The notes under the pieces were generated by a model. It worked only from the letters and a program-made list of their open reading frames with translations, was not told the origin of the DNA and made no database searches. A program made the translations under genes and the position numbers. A stretch of DNA of 64,000 bases, taken from assembly GCA_045642465.1 (NCBI GenBank), contig JAZUIY010000002.1, forward strand, positions 39,235 through 103,234, in the 5' to 3' direction. This document shows positions 1 through 8,734 of the stretch, one piece after another. Every line of letters starts with the position of its first letter. Position 1 is the first letter of the stretch. This DNA is from RUG420 sp045642465. Lineage in GTDB: Bacteria; Bacillota; Clostridia; Oscillospirales; Acutalibacteraceae.

Positions 1-743
1 ACGCGGTTGCTATTCTCATTGTGCTCTTCGTCATTGCCGATTCTCTGTTTTTCCTCATCCGCGCTTGGAAGCGGGGCGTGAAAATCGGCATGGACAAGAC
101 CAAGATGAAAAGCATCGTGGTACAGTCAAGCCTTTTCAGCATGCCAGCTGCCATTTCCATTGTCATGACCATTGTGGCACTGTCTGGTGCCATGGGCATT
201 GTTCTTCCATGGATCCGGCTTTCCGTTATCGGCTCCGTATCCTATGAAGTCCCTGCCGCTTTGGCTGCTATGGATGGCATGGGCATCAAAACGGGTCTTG
301 CTGCAGAAATTACGGACCCGAAAGTATTTGTATCCATTGCTTGGGTCATGACCTTTGGTGTTACCATTGGCCTGGGCCTGGTGCCGTTCTGTACCAGGTA
401 CATCCAAAACACAGTGTCCACCGTTGCTGCCGGAAACAACTTCGTTTCTAACGTGTTGACCGGTGCGGCCTTCATTGGCCTCATGGTGGCTTTCGTTGCC
501 CGTTCTATTACCGGCGCAGGGGACCCTGCCACCGTTGCTGACGGTGCAGGCATCATGTCCATTTCGGCCTTGATCATTTCCTGCGGCACCATGTTTGTCC
601 TTTCCAAGGTCAACAACAAGGTACAGAACCGCTGGCTAGACGCCCTGGCCATGCCGCTTTCCATGCTGGCAGCCATGATTGGCGTTGTCATTCTGGGCCA
701 GATTCTTCCGGAATCCCTGGCTACACTGGAATGGAGGTACTAA
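1..743 (+). CDS. DUF5058-family multi-pass membrane protein (5' end outside window)
   Basis: The reading frame is open from the left edge, so the N-terminus is missing. About 245 residues remain. The sequence is very hydrophobic with several membrane helices and contains the stretch PWIRLSVIGSVSYEV, which I associate with the DUF5058 family (assigned from memory, no search run). Family function is not established; a transport role is often assumed. The stop is one base before the ATG of the next gene, another membrane protein, so the two are almost certainly co-translated and may form one complex. The first in-frame start inside the window (GTG at 21) is probably not the real one because it lies within a membrane helix. 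Confidence 0.75.
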   Translation, partial: AVAILIVLFVIADSLFFLIRAWKRGVKIGMDKTKMKSIVVQSSLFSMPAAISIVMTIVALSGAMGIVLPWIRLSVIGSVSYEVPAALAAMDGMGIKTGLAAEITDPKVFVSIAWVMTFGVTIGLGLVPFCTRYIQNTVSTVAAGNNFVSNVLTGAAFIGLMVAFVARSITGAGDPATVADGAGIMSISALIISCGTMFVLSKVNNKVQNRWLDALAMPLSMLAAMIGVVILGQILPESLATLEWRY

Positions 744-744
744 T

Positions 745-1551
745 ATGGCAAAGAATCCTAAGAAATCTGCCGTTGTTGTAGACGAATTCGGCGTAGAACG
801 GATTACCGGCATTGAAAAAGCATATAACGACAAAACTCATTTTTATGGCCGCATTTGGGCCATCCTGGCCATCATCGTCTTCATGGCCATTCCATTCTCC
901 ATGTCTCTTCACTACGGAGAGTGGCCGGTAGGCAGCGCCTTTGCAGGGGCCGCTGTCCTCATTATCTTTACCACCATTGGCGGTATCGGGGAGAACCTCA
1001 TGTATACCACCTTAATGGGACCAACCGCTTCTTATGTTGCCTTCTTAACCGGTAACATCTCCAACCTGAAGTTCCCATGCACCATTGCTGCATTGGATAC
1101 CGCAGATGTAGACGTTCATTCGGACGAAGGGGAAGTGGCCGCTACCATTGCAGTATGCGTGTCTTCCATTGTCACGGTGGTTACCATTGCACTGTTCTGT
1201 GCAGTGCTGTCTCCGCTCATTCCAATCATTACGGATCCGACCAGCCTGTTTTATCCTGCTTTCCAGCAGGTCGTGCCGGCACTGTTCGGTGCCATCTTGG
1301 TTCCTTATTGCATCAAGAACCCAAGGCTCTGGCAAATTCCGCTGATTGTCATGGCGGTTCTTTACTGGCTCATTCCGAGCCTCACTGCCACCTATGGCAT
1401 GATTATTTCCATCATCCTTGCTTTACTCCTGGCCTTTGTCTTCTACAGACTGGGTTGGTTGGAAGATAAACCGGAAAAGAAAAAGGTTCCTGTAGATTTG
1501 GCGGCAGCTTCTGCCGACATCCAGGAAGACCAAACAGATATTAACCCGTAA
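745..1551 (+). CDS. multi-pass membrane protein, probable partner of the DUF5058 protein
   Basis: A 268-residue protein. I chose the ATG at 745 because TGGAGG lies just upstream; a longer frame would run into the previous gene. After a charged N-terminus of about 35 residues there are five or six hydrophobic segments, with a glycine-rich stretch TTIGGIGENLMYTTLMGP near residue 90. The C-terminal tail is charged (KPEKKKVPVD) and probably cytoplasmic. Tight spacing to the DUF5058 gene suggests a two-part transporter or channel. I do not recognise a characterised family, and the substrate is unknown. Confidence 0.6.
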   Translation: MAKNPKKSAVVVDEFGVERITGIEKAYNDKTHFYGRIWAILAIIVFMAIPFSMSLHYGEWPVGSAFAGAAVLIIFTTIGGIGENLMYTTLMGPTASYVAFLTGNISNLKFPCTIAALDTADVDVHSDEGEVAATIAVCVSSIVTVVTIALFCAVLSPLIPIITDPTSLFYPAFQQVVPALFGAILVPYCIKNPRLWQIPLIVMAVLYWLIPSLTATYGMIISIILALLLAFVFYRLGWLEDKPEKKKVPVDLAAASADIQEDQTDINP

Positions 1552-1566
1552 GAAAGGGGAACCACC

Positions 1567-2469
1567 ATGGATCTTGTTTATGAAGTTTCCAAACTCGTTC
1601 TCAAAGGCTTCGGTGCTCTCTGTGGACCGGGAGACCAAAAACGCCTGGCAGGACAAGTTTACCCTTGCATGCAGGAATACACCGACATTCCTTACATTGA
1701 TGACGGTGACAAACTACATCTATTAGATGTATACGTGCCAAATGGCGTATCGGCTACAGACAAATTGCCGGTTATCATTGACTTCCACGGCGGCGGATGG
1801 TCCTACGGTGACAAAGACCTCATCAAGAACCATTGCCTTCATCTGTGTGAAAAGGGCTTCGTGGTATTCAATTGCTCTTACCGCTTGGCACCGGACTACA
1901 AAATTGATGACCAAATGCAGGACTGCATGGCTGCTATGAACTTCATCAAGACACAGCTGGGCAACTATCCGTGTGACGCGAATCGCATCTACCTGGTAGG
2001 GGACTCCGCCGGTGGACAGCTGGCTTCCCACACCGCAGCCGCCAACCTGTCTGATGACATCTGCAAGGCCTACGGTATGGAACGCGCCGGCCTGAACGTA
2101 AAAGGCGTCTGCCTGATTTCTCCGGCCGCTTACCTGCAGTTCGGTTTCCCATTTGACTACTACCTTGCTGCCGCCTTCAAAGACGGCTTCAAACAGGCTC
2201 CATACTACAAGTACCTGAATTTAGATGCCTGCCTGGATGCGGTGGAAAATTACCCGCCAACCATTGTCTTTTCTTCCCTCATGGACGTCATTGCCAACGT
2301 GCAGTCCGTCCAGGCGTACAAAGACTTGCAGGCCCGCGGCATAGAGTCCAAACTGGACTTCCAGCTTCATCCGAAACTCATGCATGAATACACCATCATG
2401 GACCCGGACGAACGCCACGGCGCAAGAGCCCTGAATCTGATTTCTGACTGGTTTAACCAGCACAAATAA
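1567..2469 (+). CDS. alpha/beta hydrolase, HGGG-type esterase
   Basis: A 300-residue enzyme of the hormone-sensitive-lipase-like (family IV) or BD-FAE type. The oxyanion motif HGGG is at residues 74-77 and the nucleophile elbow GDSAGG puts the catalytic Ser at 147. A C-terminal Asp and His (near MDVIANV and LMHEYTIMDP) would complete the triad. Family members hydrolyse short acyl or aryl esters. No signal peptide is seen; the N-terminal segment is only mildly hydrophobic. RBS AAGGGGA precedes the ATG. It sits between a membrane pair and a lysoplasmalogenase-like gene, which hints at a lipid or membrane-linked substrate, but that is inference. It is one of six such hydrolases in the window. 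Confidence 0.85.
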   Translation: MDLVYEVSKLVLKGFGALCGPGDQKRLAGQVYPCMQEYTDIPYIDDGDKLHLLDVYVPNGVSATDKLPVIIDFHGGGWSYGDKDLIKNHCLHLCEKGFVVFNCSYRLAPDYKIDDQMQDCMAAMNFIKTQLGNYPCDANRIYLVGDSAGGQLASHTAAANLSDDICKAYGMERAGLNVKGVCLISPAAYLQFGFPFDYYLAAAFKDGFKQAPYYKYLNLDACLDAVENYPPTIVFSSLMDVIANVQSVQAYKDLQARGIESKLDFQLHPKLMHEYTIMDPDERHGARALNLISDWFNQHK

Positions 2470-2495
2470 TTATTATTTTTCTGGAGAAATGACTT

Positions 2496-3170
2496 ATGAC
2501 AGCTACCCTAATTTGCTACGTAATTGTTTACCTCGGTTCCCTAATTGCCTACTTCTTTTCGGAAACCAGCGGTAACTTCGCCCGCAGATGTGTCAACAAA
2601 ATCATTATGGCCGGCATGTTCCTGGCCATTGGCTTTGGCGGCCTCATTGAAAACGGCATGATTCCAACCGCACTGGGCATTACCCTTGCCATCGGCCTAC
2701 TTTTCGCCGCTATTGGCGATGCAGCCCTTCTCTGGTCCTTTACCCTCGGCGGTATCAGCTTCGGGATTGGCAATGTCACCTTGTTCATTGCTTACCTGCA
2801 GTACCTGAGCTTTATGGGCGTATCCTTTAGCCAGTACTGGTGGTTCTTAATCATCTACGTTATCTTCTGCGCCACATGGCTCATTCTCATGAAGACCGGC
2901 TGGATTGATTTTGATAAGTACGGCATCAAGATGGTTCTCTATTTGTTCAGCGTCATGCTCCACGGAACCCTGTCCATTGCCGGCTGTTTCTGCCTGCAGG
3001 ATCCGCGTTCTCTGCTGATGTTCATCGGTTCCATCTTCTTCATGATTTCCGACTGGTTCATCAGCCTGCATAAGTTCAAATATAAGGAGAGCAAACTGGT
3101 ACACCGCTGCAACAGCGGAACCTACTTCTTCGGCATGCTCCTCATTGCCTTGGGTTTCCAGTTGTTCTAA
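2496..3170 (+). CDS. YhhN-family membrane protein (lysoplasmalogenase-like)
   Basis: A 224-residue protein with about seven or eight membrane helices. The pattern GDAALLW, then FGIGN, then a late GSIFFMISDWFISLHKF segment fits the YhhN/TMEM86 family, whose characterised members cleave the vinyl-ether bond of lysoplasmalogen. Plasmalogens occur in many anaerobic Clostridia, which fits the likely host. It follows the hydrolase gene by 26 bases with a GGAGA ribosome site, so it is probably the last gene of that operon. No clear terminator hairpin is visible after it. Confidence 0.65.
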   Translation: MTATLICYVIVYLGSLIAYFFSETSGNFARRCVNKIIMAGMFLAIGFGGLIENGMIPTALGITLAIGLLFAAIGDAALLWSFTLGGISFGIGNVTLFIAYLQYLSFMGVSFSQYWWFLIIYVIFCATWLILMKTGWIDFDKYGIKMVLYLFSVMLHGTLSIAGCFCLQDPRSLLMFIGSIFFMISDWFISLHKFKYKESKLVHRCNSGTYFFGMLLIALGFQLF

Positions 3171-3203
3171 GCAGAATGACTAGAAAAATTTAACAATTTA
3201 TGC

Positions 3204-3209
3204 TAAAAT
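3204..3209 (+). promoter_or_regulatory. possible extended -10 promoter for carD
   Basis: TGCTAAAAT (extended -10) lies about 60 bases before the carD start in an AT-rich gap. I see no good -35 hexamer at the usual distance, so this is a weak call. Confidence 0.35.
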
Positions 3210-3271
3210 GTAACTGTTCGTGAAACAAGTTGTTCTACGGGCAGTTACTTTTATTTTGAGGGGGAGAGCGT

Positions 3272-3778
3272 ATGTATGAATTTAATTCGTATGTTATGTA
3301 CGGGGACAACGGTGTTTGCCAAATTGCAGACATCCGCAAAGAGAAGTTTGCCGGACCAATGCAGGACTATTACATCCTGAAGCCCGTTAACAATGACGCC
3401 TCCACCTTTTACGTACCGGTAGCCAATGAAACCCTGGTTGCCAAAATGCGCCCGGTACTGGAAAAAGAAGAAATTATTGAGCTGCTTCACTCTCTGGCCC
3501 ATGAAGAAATGGAATGGGAAGAAAACAACCGTGCCAGAAATGACCTTTACAAAGATGTCTTTGAGAAAGGGGATACCAAGGAACTGTTGCTCCTCATTGG
3601 CTCTCTGTACCAGCACAAGGAAGAACGGCAGGAATCCGGTAAGAAGCTTTGGACGGTAGATGAAGCTGCCATGAAACACGCAGAAGGCATTGTCTTTGAT
3701 GAAATTGCCGTGGCCTTTGACCTAAAGTCAGAAGAGGTTCCGGACTTCATTACCAAAACCATTGCCGAAGGAAAATAA
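3272..3778 (+). CDS. CarD family transcription regulator
   Basis: A 168-residue protein with the CarD/CdnL/TRCF RNA-polymerase-interacting domain in its first 60 residues (YVMYGDNGVCQIADI, then YYILKP and TFYVPV). The rest is a helical, charged DNA-binding domain. CarD proteins bind the RNAP beta subunit and stabilise or tune open complexes, often at rRNA promoters. The start follows GGGGGAGAG. It stands alone, with its own upstream gap and a terminator downstream, convergent with ftsH. Confidence 0.85.
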   Translation: MYEFNSYVMYGDNGVCQIADIRKEKFAGPMQDYYILKPVNNDASTFYVPVANETLVAKMRPVLEKEEIIELLHSLAHEEMEWEENNRARNDLYKDVFEKGDTKELLLLIGSLYQHKEERQESGKKLWTVDEAAMKHAEGIVFDEIAVAFDLKSEEVPDFITKTIAEGK

Positions 3779-3790
3779 GCATAAAAAATA

Positions 3791-3830
3791 GGTCCCATAC
3801 AGCGGTTGCTGTTTGGGACCTTTTCTTTTT
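3791..3830. terminator. bidirectional terminator between carD and ftsH
   Basis: Inverted repeat GGTCCCA...TGGGACC, with an inner ACAGC/GCTGT stem, is flanked by T-rich DNA to the right and A-rich DNA to the left. It can end transcription from both convergent genes. Confidence 0.85.
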
Positions 3831-3834
3831 TCTC

Positions 3835-5706
3835 TTATTCCGGCTTCGGGCCGCCCATGAGCTTTTCAAAGCCTGTGGCATCAATCTTTTCGTTTTCCAA
3901 CAGGTAAGCAGCCAAGGCTTCTACCTGATCCATATGGGCCTTTAAGAGGCTCTCAGCCTTATTGTAGGCATCCTGCAATGCCTTACCGGTTTCCTCGTCA
4001 ATGAGGATGGCAGTCTGTTCGGAATAGTTCTTGGTACCGAAGTAAGCTTCCTCATCAGACTGTACTAAGGACATTGGGCCTAATTTATCATTCATACCGT
4101 ACTTGGTAATCATGTCTCTGGCCAAAGCGGTAGCCCGTTCAATGTCGTTGGAAGCACCGGTGCTGATGTCACCCATGGTGAGGGCTTCTGCCACACGTCC
4201 ACCCAGGAGGGAGACCAGTTCGTCTAGCATTTCTGCCCGGGACATGTAAATTTTGTCTTCCTGTGGCTGGAACATGGTGTAACCACCGGCAGAGCCTCTC
4301 GGAATAATGGAGACTTCATTGACCGGGTCCAAGTTGGACAGGTAGTAGGTGGTGACGGCATGGCCGGCTTCGTGATACGCCGTCAGCTTCTTTTCCTTGT
4401 CGCTGATTTTATGAGAGCGTCTTTCGGCACCCATCATAACCTTAACGGCGGATTCCTTCAGTTCGTCATTGCCAATGGCTTCCTTGTTTCTCTTGGCGGC
4501 TAACAGGGCAGCCTCATTTAAGAGGTTTTCCAAATCTGCGCCGGAGAACCCGGAAGTGGACTTGGCAATGTCATCCAAAGAGACTTCGTCTGCCAATGGC
4601 TTGCCCTTGGCATGTACCTTCAAAATGGCCTTGCGGCCTTCAATATCAGGGTATCCAACCACAATACGGCGGTCAAAACGGCCTGGACGCAGCAGGGCAG
4701 GGTCCAGCACGTCCGGACGGTTGGTTGCACCAATCATAATAATGCCCACGTCGGAGGCGAAGCCGTCCATTTCAACCAGCAACTGGTTTAAAGTGGCTTC
4801 ACGTTCTTCGTTGGAGTTAATGCTGCTGGCGGAACGCTTCTTGGCAATGGCATCAATTTCATCTATGAACACGATGCACGGTGCCTTTTCTTTTGCGTTC
4901 TCGAACAAGTCACGAACACGGGCGGCACCTACGCCGACAAACATTTCTACAAATTCAGAACCGGAAATGGAGAAGAACGGTACGTTGGCTTCTCCGGCGG
5001 TGGCTCTGGCCAGCAAGGTCTTACCGGTACCAGGAGGGCCAATTAACAGCACGCCCTTTGGTACACGGGCACCTAACTTGGTGAATTTTTCGGTATCCTT
5101 CAGGAACTCAATGATTTCCTTCAGTTCTTCTTTTTCTTCTTCTGCACCGGCAACATCGTCAAAGGTGTTTTCCCGTTCGGTTTCCAAGGTGAAGGAGGAC
5201 TTGGTCATAGCGTCCTTCTGATCCTGTGGGCCGCCACCCGGCAGCAGGGTAATCTGTGGGGTGGATTTCAAGGTGGCTACCAGCAATCCGTTAAACAGAT
5301 AGAGCAGGAGGCAGACCAGGCCTGCACCTGCATAGAAATAACTTGGAATACCACGGGTATATTCCATTTTGACTTTGTCGTCCGGGTTGGCATCGTTGAT
5401 GCTCTTTACCAGGTCGTGAATGTCTTTAAAGAACAGCTTGGCGTCCGGAACCAAAGCGCCTTCCGGCACATTGGAACCTTTCCGAAGAAAGCGGACTTCT
5501 CTACTGGACAGGTCAAAGTGATAGGAACTGATTTCATTGTTCTTAAAGAGTTCCAGTAATTCAGAATATGGCATTTTTCCCAAAGCGTAATGGTCTAACA
5601 GCTTTAATGCAACCAAGGCAGCGGCGCAGCTTTCACCCAACAGGGCGGAAGTCTTTGCCAGCTTGGAAAGCTGTTCCACATCCTTTGGTTCTGGTTTTTT
5701 CTTCAT
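3835..5706 (-). CDS. ftsH: ATP-dependent zinc metalloprotease FtsH
   Basis: A 623-residue membrane-anchored AAA+ protease that degrades misfolded membrane proteins and short-lived regulators. Walker A GPPGTGKT is at 223-230, Walker B FIDEID near 280-285, and the zinc site HEAGH at 445-449. One clear membrane helix lies at about 122-146. The usual first N-terminal helix is weak here (about residues 18-40, interrupted by charges), so the N-terminal topology is less typical than in model FtsH. RBS GAGGAGG precedes the ATG. It is a single-gene unit, divergent from the gene at 5817. Confidence 0.97.
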   Translation of the reverse strand: MKKKPEPKDVEQLSKLAKTSALLGESCAAALVALKLLDHYALGKMPYSELLELFKNNEISSYHFDLSSREVRFLRKGSNVPEGALVPDAKLFFKDIHDLVKSINDANPDDKVKMEYTRGIPSYFYAGAGLVCLLLYLFNGLLVATLKSTPQITLLPGGGPQDQKDAMTKSSFTLETERENTFDDVAGAEEEKEELKEIIEFLKDTEKFTKLGARVPKGVLLIGPPGTGKTLLARATAGEANVPFFSISGSEFVEMFVGVGAARVRDLFENAKEKAPCIVFIDEIDAIAKKRSASSINSNEEREATLNQLLVEMDGFASDVGIIMIGATNRPDVLDPALLRPGRFDRRIVVGYPDIEGRKAILKVHAKGKPLADEVSLDDIAKSTSGFSGADLENLLNEAALLAAKRNKEAIGNDELKESAVKVMMGAERRSHKISDKEKKLTAYHEAGHAVTTYYLSNLDPVNEVSIIPRGSAGGYTMFQPQEDKIYMSRAEMLDELVSLLGGRVAEALTMGDISTGASNDIERATALARDMITKYGMNDKLGPMSLVQSDEEAYFGTKNYSEQTAILIDEETGKALQDAYNKAESLLKAHMDQVEALAAYLLENEKIDATGFEKLMGGPKPE

Positions 5707-5751
5707 GGTTTTCCTCCTCGGAAAAAGTCTGCTAATACACTACCTTTATTT

Positions 5752-5780
5752 TTGGACAAAATCAAGTTTTCATATATAAT
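5752..5780 (+). promoter_or_regulatory. sigma-A type promoter for the gene at 5817
   Basis: TTGGAC (5752-5757), a 17-base spacer and TATAAT (5775-5780), 36 bases before the start codon. Confidence 0.75.
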
Positions 5781-5816
5781 AGTCAAGTATTCAATCTGTA
5801 GGAGGATTTTATATTC

Positions 5817-6392
5817 ATGGAAGAAAAGAAATTAGATTCTTTGGAAGAAGCAGTGGAAGCTGCAAAAGAACAAGTTGATGAAATGGAAGGTTTCACCGTA
5901 GGCTTAGCTCTTTTAGACGCTGTTCCTGTTTTGTTCTTCTCGTTCACCGGTATTATTATTGGACTTGCTGCATCTAGCCCAATCATTCTTATTGGTGCAG
6001 TCCTTTGCGTCCTTGGCGGACTTTGCAAAGTCATTTGGAAACTGCTTCTGGGTCTTGGAAAAGGAAACTTCCAGGCCCTGAACAAGGCGTTCATTCCATT
6101 TATGGGTGTTGGCTTCTTAGTATACGTTGGCGGCATTGTCTACGCTTTCGTAAAGGGTGCTTTGAATGCCAAAACCATTGCTAAGAAAATGGCCAAGTTC
6201 CCAAGCAACATTCTTCTTGCCATTGGTGCCGGCCTTATGGGTGCCATGGGCAAAGTAAAGAATGCCCAGTCCAGAGACGACTTCAATAAAGATGCCAAGA
6301 AGAACTGGCTGGCTGAATGTGTCAACGGCTCTGCGCAGCTCTGCATTTTCCTTGCAGTGCTCTTTGCCAAGAAGGCAAAGGTAGAGGAATAA
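5817..6392 (+). CDS. unknown multi-pass membrane protein
   Basis: A 191-residue protein. The first 27 residues are acidic and helical, followed by about four hydrophobic segments (near 30-50, 53-78, 92-113 and 130-145, with one more weak segment near the C-terminus) and lysine-rich loops. RBS TAGGAGG precedes the ATG and a good promoter lies upstream. It is monocistronic between ftsH and a VTT-domain gene. I do not recognise the family and propose no function. Confidence 0.6.
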   Translation: MEEKKLDSLEEAVEAAKEQVDEMEGFTVGLALLDAVPVLFFSFTGIIIGLAASSPIILIGAVLCVLGGLCKVIWKLLLGLGKGNFQALNKAFIPFMGVGFLVYVGGIVYAFVKGALNAKTIAKKMAKFPSNILLAIGAGLMGAMGKVKNAQSRDDFNKDAKKNWLAECVNGSAQLCIFLAVLFAKKAKVEE

Positions 6393-6422
6393 GCTTAATC
6401 GCCTAGAAAAAGACAAAAAAGA

Positions 6423-6459
6423 AATCCCGATTTACCTTGCGGTAAACCGGGATTTTTTC
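6423..6459. terminator. bidirectional terminator
   Basis: Hairpin ATCCCG-TTTACC / GGTAAAC-CGGGAT with one mismatch and a TTGC loop. T-runs flank it on both strands, between convergent genes. Confidence 0.85.
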
Positions 6460-6461
6460 TA

Positions 6462-7478
6462 TTAAAGAACTTCCTGTTCAAACTCTAAACCTTCGCCGAA
6501 CTGCTGTACTTTCTTTTCCTGACGCTTGAACTGACGTCTGCGTCTGCCAAGGAAGAATGCCATGGCCAGGGAAGAAACGCCGCTGACAATGAGCAGGATG
6601 GCAATTGGTAACATGAAGGCTGCGGAAATTGGGTTGGATACGTTGGAACCGATGCAGGTATAGGAAATTAATTTTACGCTCATGCCCAAGATGGAAAGCA
6701 CTAAGAAGCGGACAAAATCAAATTCCATGAAGCCGTATAACTGGCTGATTGGGTTAATTGGAACCGACGGTACCAAACGAAGGGCAAAGAGGAGAACCGG
6801 GTTGCCTTTGGTGGCGCCTACCATGTCACCGGAGACGATTTTCTCAATGAGAGGAATCTTCTTCATGATGGTGTGAATGGAGTTGCTCGGACGGCTCTTA
6901 CCCCAGAAATATTTAATGGCAAAAATACCTGCCAAACCAACAATGTTTACAATGAGGGCTACCGGGAACGGTAAGCAAACCCCGGCCAAAATGCAGGTCA
7001 CGTTGACCGGTACGAAGGAAACAAAGGATTTGGTGGCAAACAGTACCAAGAGACACAGGATGATTAACAGCGGGTTGTTAAAGTCCTGAATGCGGTCTTC
7101 TAACTGTTCCATAAACTGACGGAAGCGGTTATAAAGGTTTAGGGCTTTGGTAATACCCAGCTCATCGGAAAGCTGCACCATTTTTTCCTTGGCATCTTCC
7201 GCAACAGAAGTGTCATCTTCTTCTGCGACTTTTGCCTCTTCAGCAGCTTTTTCTGCTTGCGCCTGGTCTATTTTTTCCTGGGCCTCATCTGGTAAGGCTT
7301 CTTCTGCAGTTTCTTCTGCATTGGCGGTGAGGGAGTAGGTGAAGTTTTCGGTTAACTGTCGGAATTTCTGCAACTGTTCCGAGTTGTTGAAGGATAACAG
7401 TGCAATTCCTAAGATGAGCAAAATCAAACCAATGATGGTCAGCAGTCTGCTTGACTCTGAATTCTTGCCATCTTTCAC
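6462..7478 (-). CDS. VTT (TVP38/TMEM64/DedA-like) membrane protein with an acidic N-terminal insert
   Basis: About 338 residues. I chose the GTG at 7478 because AAAGGGGG lies 7 bases upstream; the ATG at 7511 has no ribosome site. An N-terminal helix (LLTIIGLILLILGIALL) is followed by a charged Ala/Glu-rich segment of roughly 70 residues, probably extracytoplasmic and coiled. Then comes the VTT domain with several helices and the typical RLVPSVPINPISQLYGF re-entrant motif. VTT proteins are thought to act in lipid scrambling or transport; the substrate here is unknown. The tail is rich in Arg and Lys. The acidic insert between the anchor and the VTT domain is uncommon. Confidence 0.75.
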   Translation of the reverse strand: MKDGKNSESSRLLTIIGLILLILGIALLSFNNSEQLQKFRQLTENFTYSLTANAEETAEEALPDEAQEKIDQAQAEKAAEEAKVAEEDDTSVAEDAKEKMVQLSDELGITKALNLYNRFRQFMEQLEDRIQDFNNPLLIILCLLVLFATKSFVSFVPVNVTCILAGVCLPFPVALIVNIVGLAGIFAIKYFWGKSRPSNSIHTIMKKIPLIEKIVSGDMVGATKGNPVLLFALRLVPSVPINPISQLYGFMEFDFVRFLVLSILGMSVKLISYTCIGSNVSNPISAAFMLPIAILLIVSGVSSLAMAFFLGRRRRQFKRQEKKVQQFGEGLEFEQEVL

Positions 7479-7733
7479 AGAAAAACCCCCTTTCACCCCA
7501 TTATTTTGCATTTTAACTATTTCATTTTAGACCTTCTTATTTTAAAAATCAATATATAGTGGAAAAAGGGGAGAGGAAATGTAAGATTGGCACCATATGG
7601 CCGAAATTTGGGCAAATGCCCATGTCAAAAATCCGGCCGGAAGTTTGGGCGTTTGTTACATTGCTTTAGCTCAGTAAAGCATTCATAATAATATGGTATC
7701 TATTTGTGGAAAACAAAATAGGGAGGGAATAAC
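7479..7733. other. intergenic control region with inverted repeats
   Basis: This divergent gap separates the VTT gene from the hydrolase pair. It contains TGGGCA-AA-TGCCCA (7609-7622), CCGGCCGG (7633-7640) and TGCTTTA-N6-TAAAGCA (7662-7681). AT-rich -10-like DNA follows at about 7686-7694. I cannot place a convincing complete promoter. The third repeat is well placed to be an operator for the hydrolase genes. Confidence 0.4.
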
Positions 7734-8717
7734 ATGATGACCAAACGTGGTAAGTTACTCTGTGAGTTTATTTACTACCTGACCAACATCAGTCCGGAAC
7801 ACGTAAAGTCCGCTATTCGTCCTTGCTCGGGCCTGAACGTTTTGAAGTTCAAAACCCCGAACCGTGACTTAAAGGAAATAGACGGCAAGACCAAGAACGG
7901 CACCGTATACGAAATTTACGAGCCGAAGGTAGGTCCACATCCGGACAACTGTATTATTTATTTCCATGGCGGTGCTTACATCGGCAAACAGAGCTGGGTA
8001 TACCGTTATCAGTCCCGCTACTTCTGCAAGGCCGCTGACGGCGCCAGAGTAGTTATGCTGGACTATGACGTAGCTCCAAAAGCACAGTATCCGACTCAGT
8101 TAAATCAGGCACTGGACCTTTGGGAAGAAGTAACCGAAGTCATGGGTTATGACCCAGCCAACATTATGGTTGGCGGTGACTCCGCCGGCGCGCATTTGAC
8201 CTTGACTCTGCTCTTAAAGCTCAGAGACATGGGCAAGAAGCTTCCGCGTGCAGCCTTTGGTATGTCCCCATGGGGTGACATGACCGCTTCCGGCCCGAGT
8301 TACTACGAGAACTACGACAAAGACGCCATGTTCGGCCGTAAGCACGGCACCATGAATGCGGAAAAGCAGGCCATGCTCATGGACTTTGACGTCTATGCCT
8401 TCTGCCTTGGCAAAGACAGAACGGATCCGTACATTTCTCCGCTCTTCGGTGACTACCACAACTTCCCGCCAATGCACTTTACCATTGGCGGCCACGAAAT
8501 GCTCCGTTCTGACGGCGAAGGCATTGCCAAGAAAATCAATGACGCCGGCGGAAAGGCCACCGTCTTTATTGGCGAAGGCATGTTCCATGACTTCTGCCTG
8601 TTCCACGGTATCTGCCCGGAATCTACTGCCGGATTTAAGTCTGTCATAGACTTCATTAACGAGCAGTTTAATTATTACGGATATACGTATCCTACTAAGG
8701 AATACATTATTAGCTAA
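7734..8717 (+). CDS. alpha/beta hydrolase, HGGA-type (first of tandem pair A)
   Basis: A 327-residue esterase-like enzyme of the HSL/BD-FAE group. Oxyanion motif HGGA is at 78-81 and GDSAG puts the nucleophile at Ser150. A distal DPYISP aspartate and the His in MFHDFCLFHG are candidate triad members. RBS GGGAGGG; a second ATG follows directly and cannot be excluded. It is colinear and clearly paralogous with the next gene, sharing the ending YYGYTYP-KEYI-S, which is not a normal feature of the fold and may be a targeting or partner-binding tail. Substrate unknown. Confidence 0.85.
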   Translation: MMTKRGKLLCEFIYYLTNISPEHVKSAIRPCSGLNVLKFKTPNRDLKEIDGKTKNGTVYEIYEPKVGPHPDNCIIYFHGGAYIGKQSWVYRYQSRYFCKAADGARVVMLDYDVAPKAQYPTQLNQALDLWEEVTEVMGYDPANIMVGGDSAGAHLTLTLLLKLRDMGKKLPRAAFGMSPWGDMTASGPSYYENYDKDAMFGRKHGTMNAEKQAMLMDFDVYAFCLGKDRTDPYISPLFGDYHNFPPMHFTIGGHEMLRSDGEGIAKKINDAGGKATVFIGEGMFHDFCLFHGICPESTAGFKSVIDFINEQFNYYGYTYPTKEYIIS

Positions 8718-8734
8718 ATAGGAGGAGACACACT

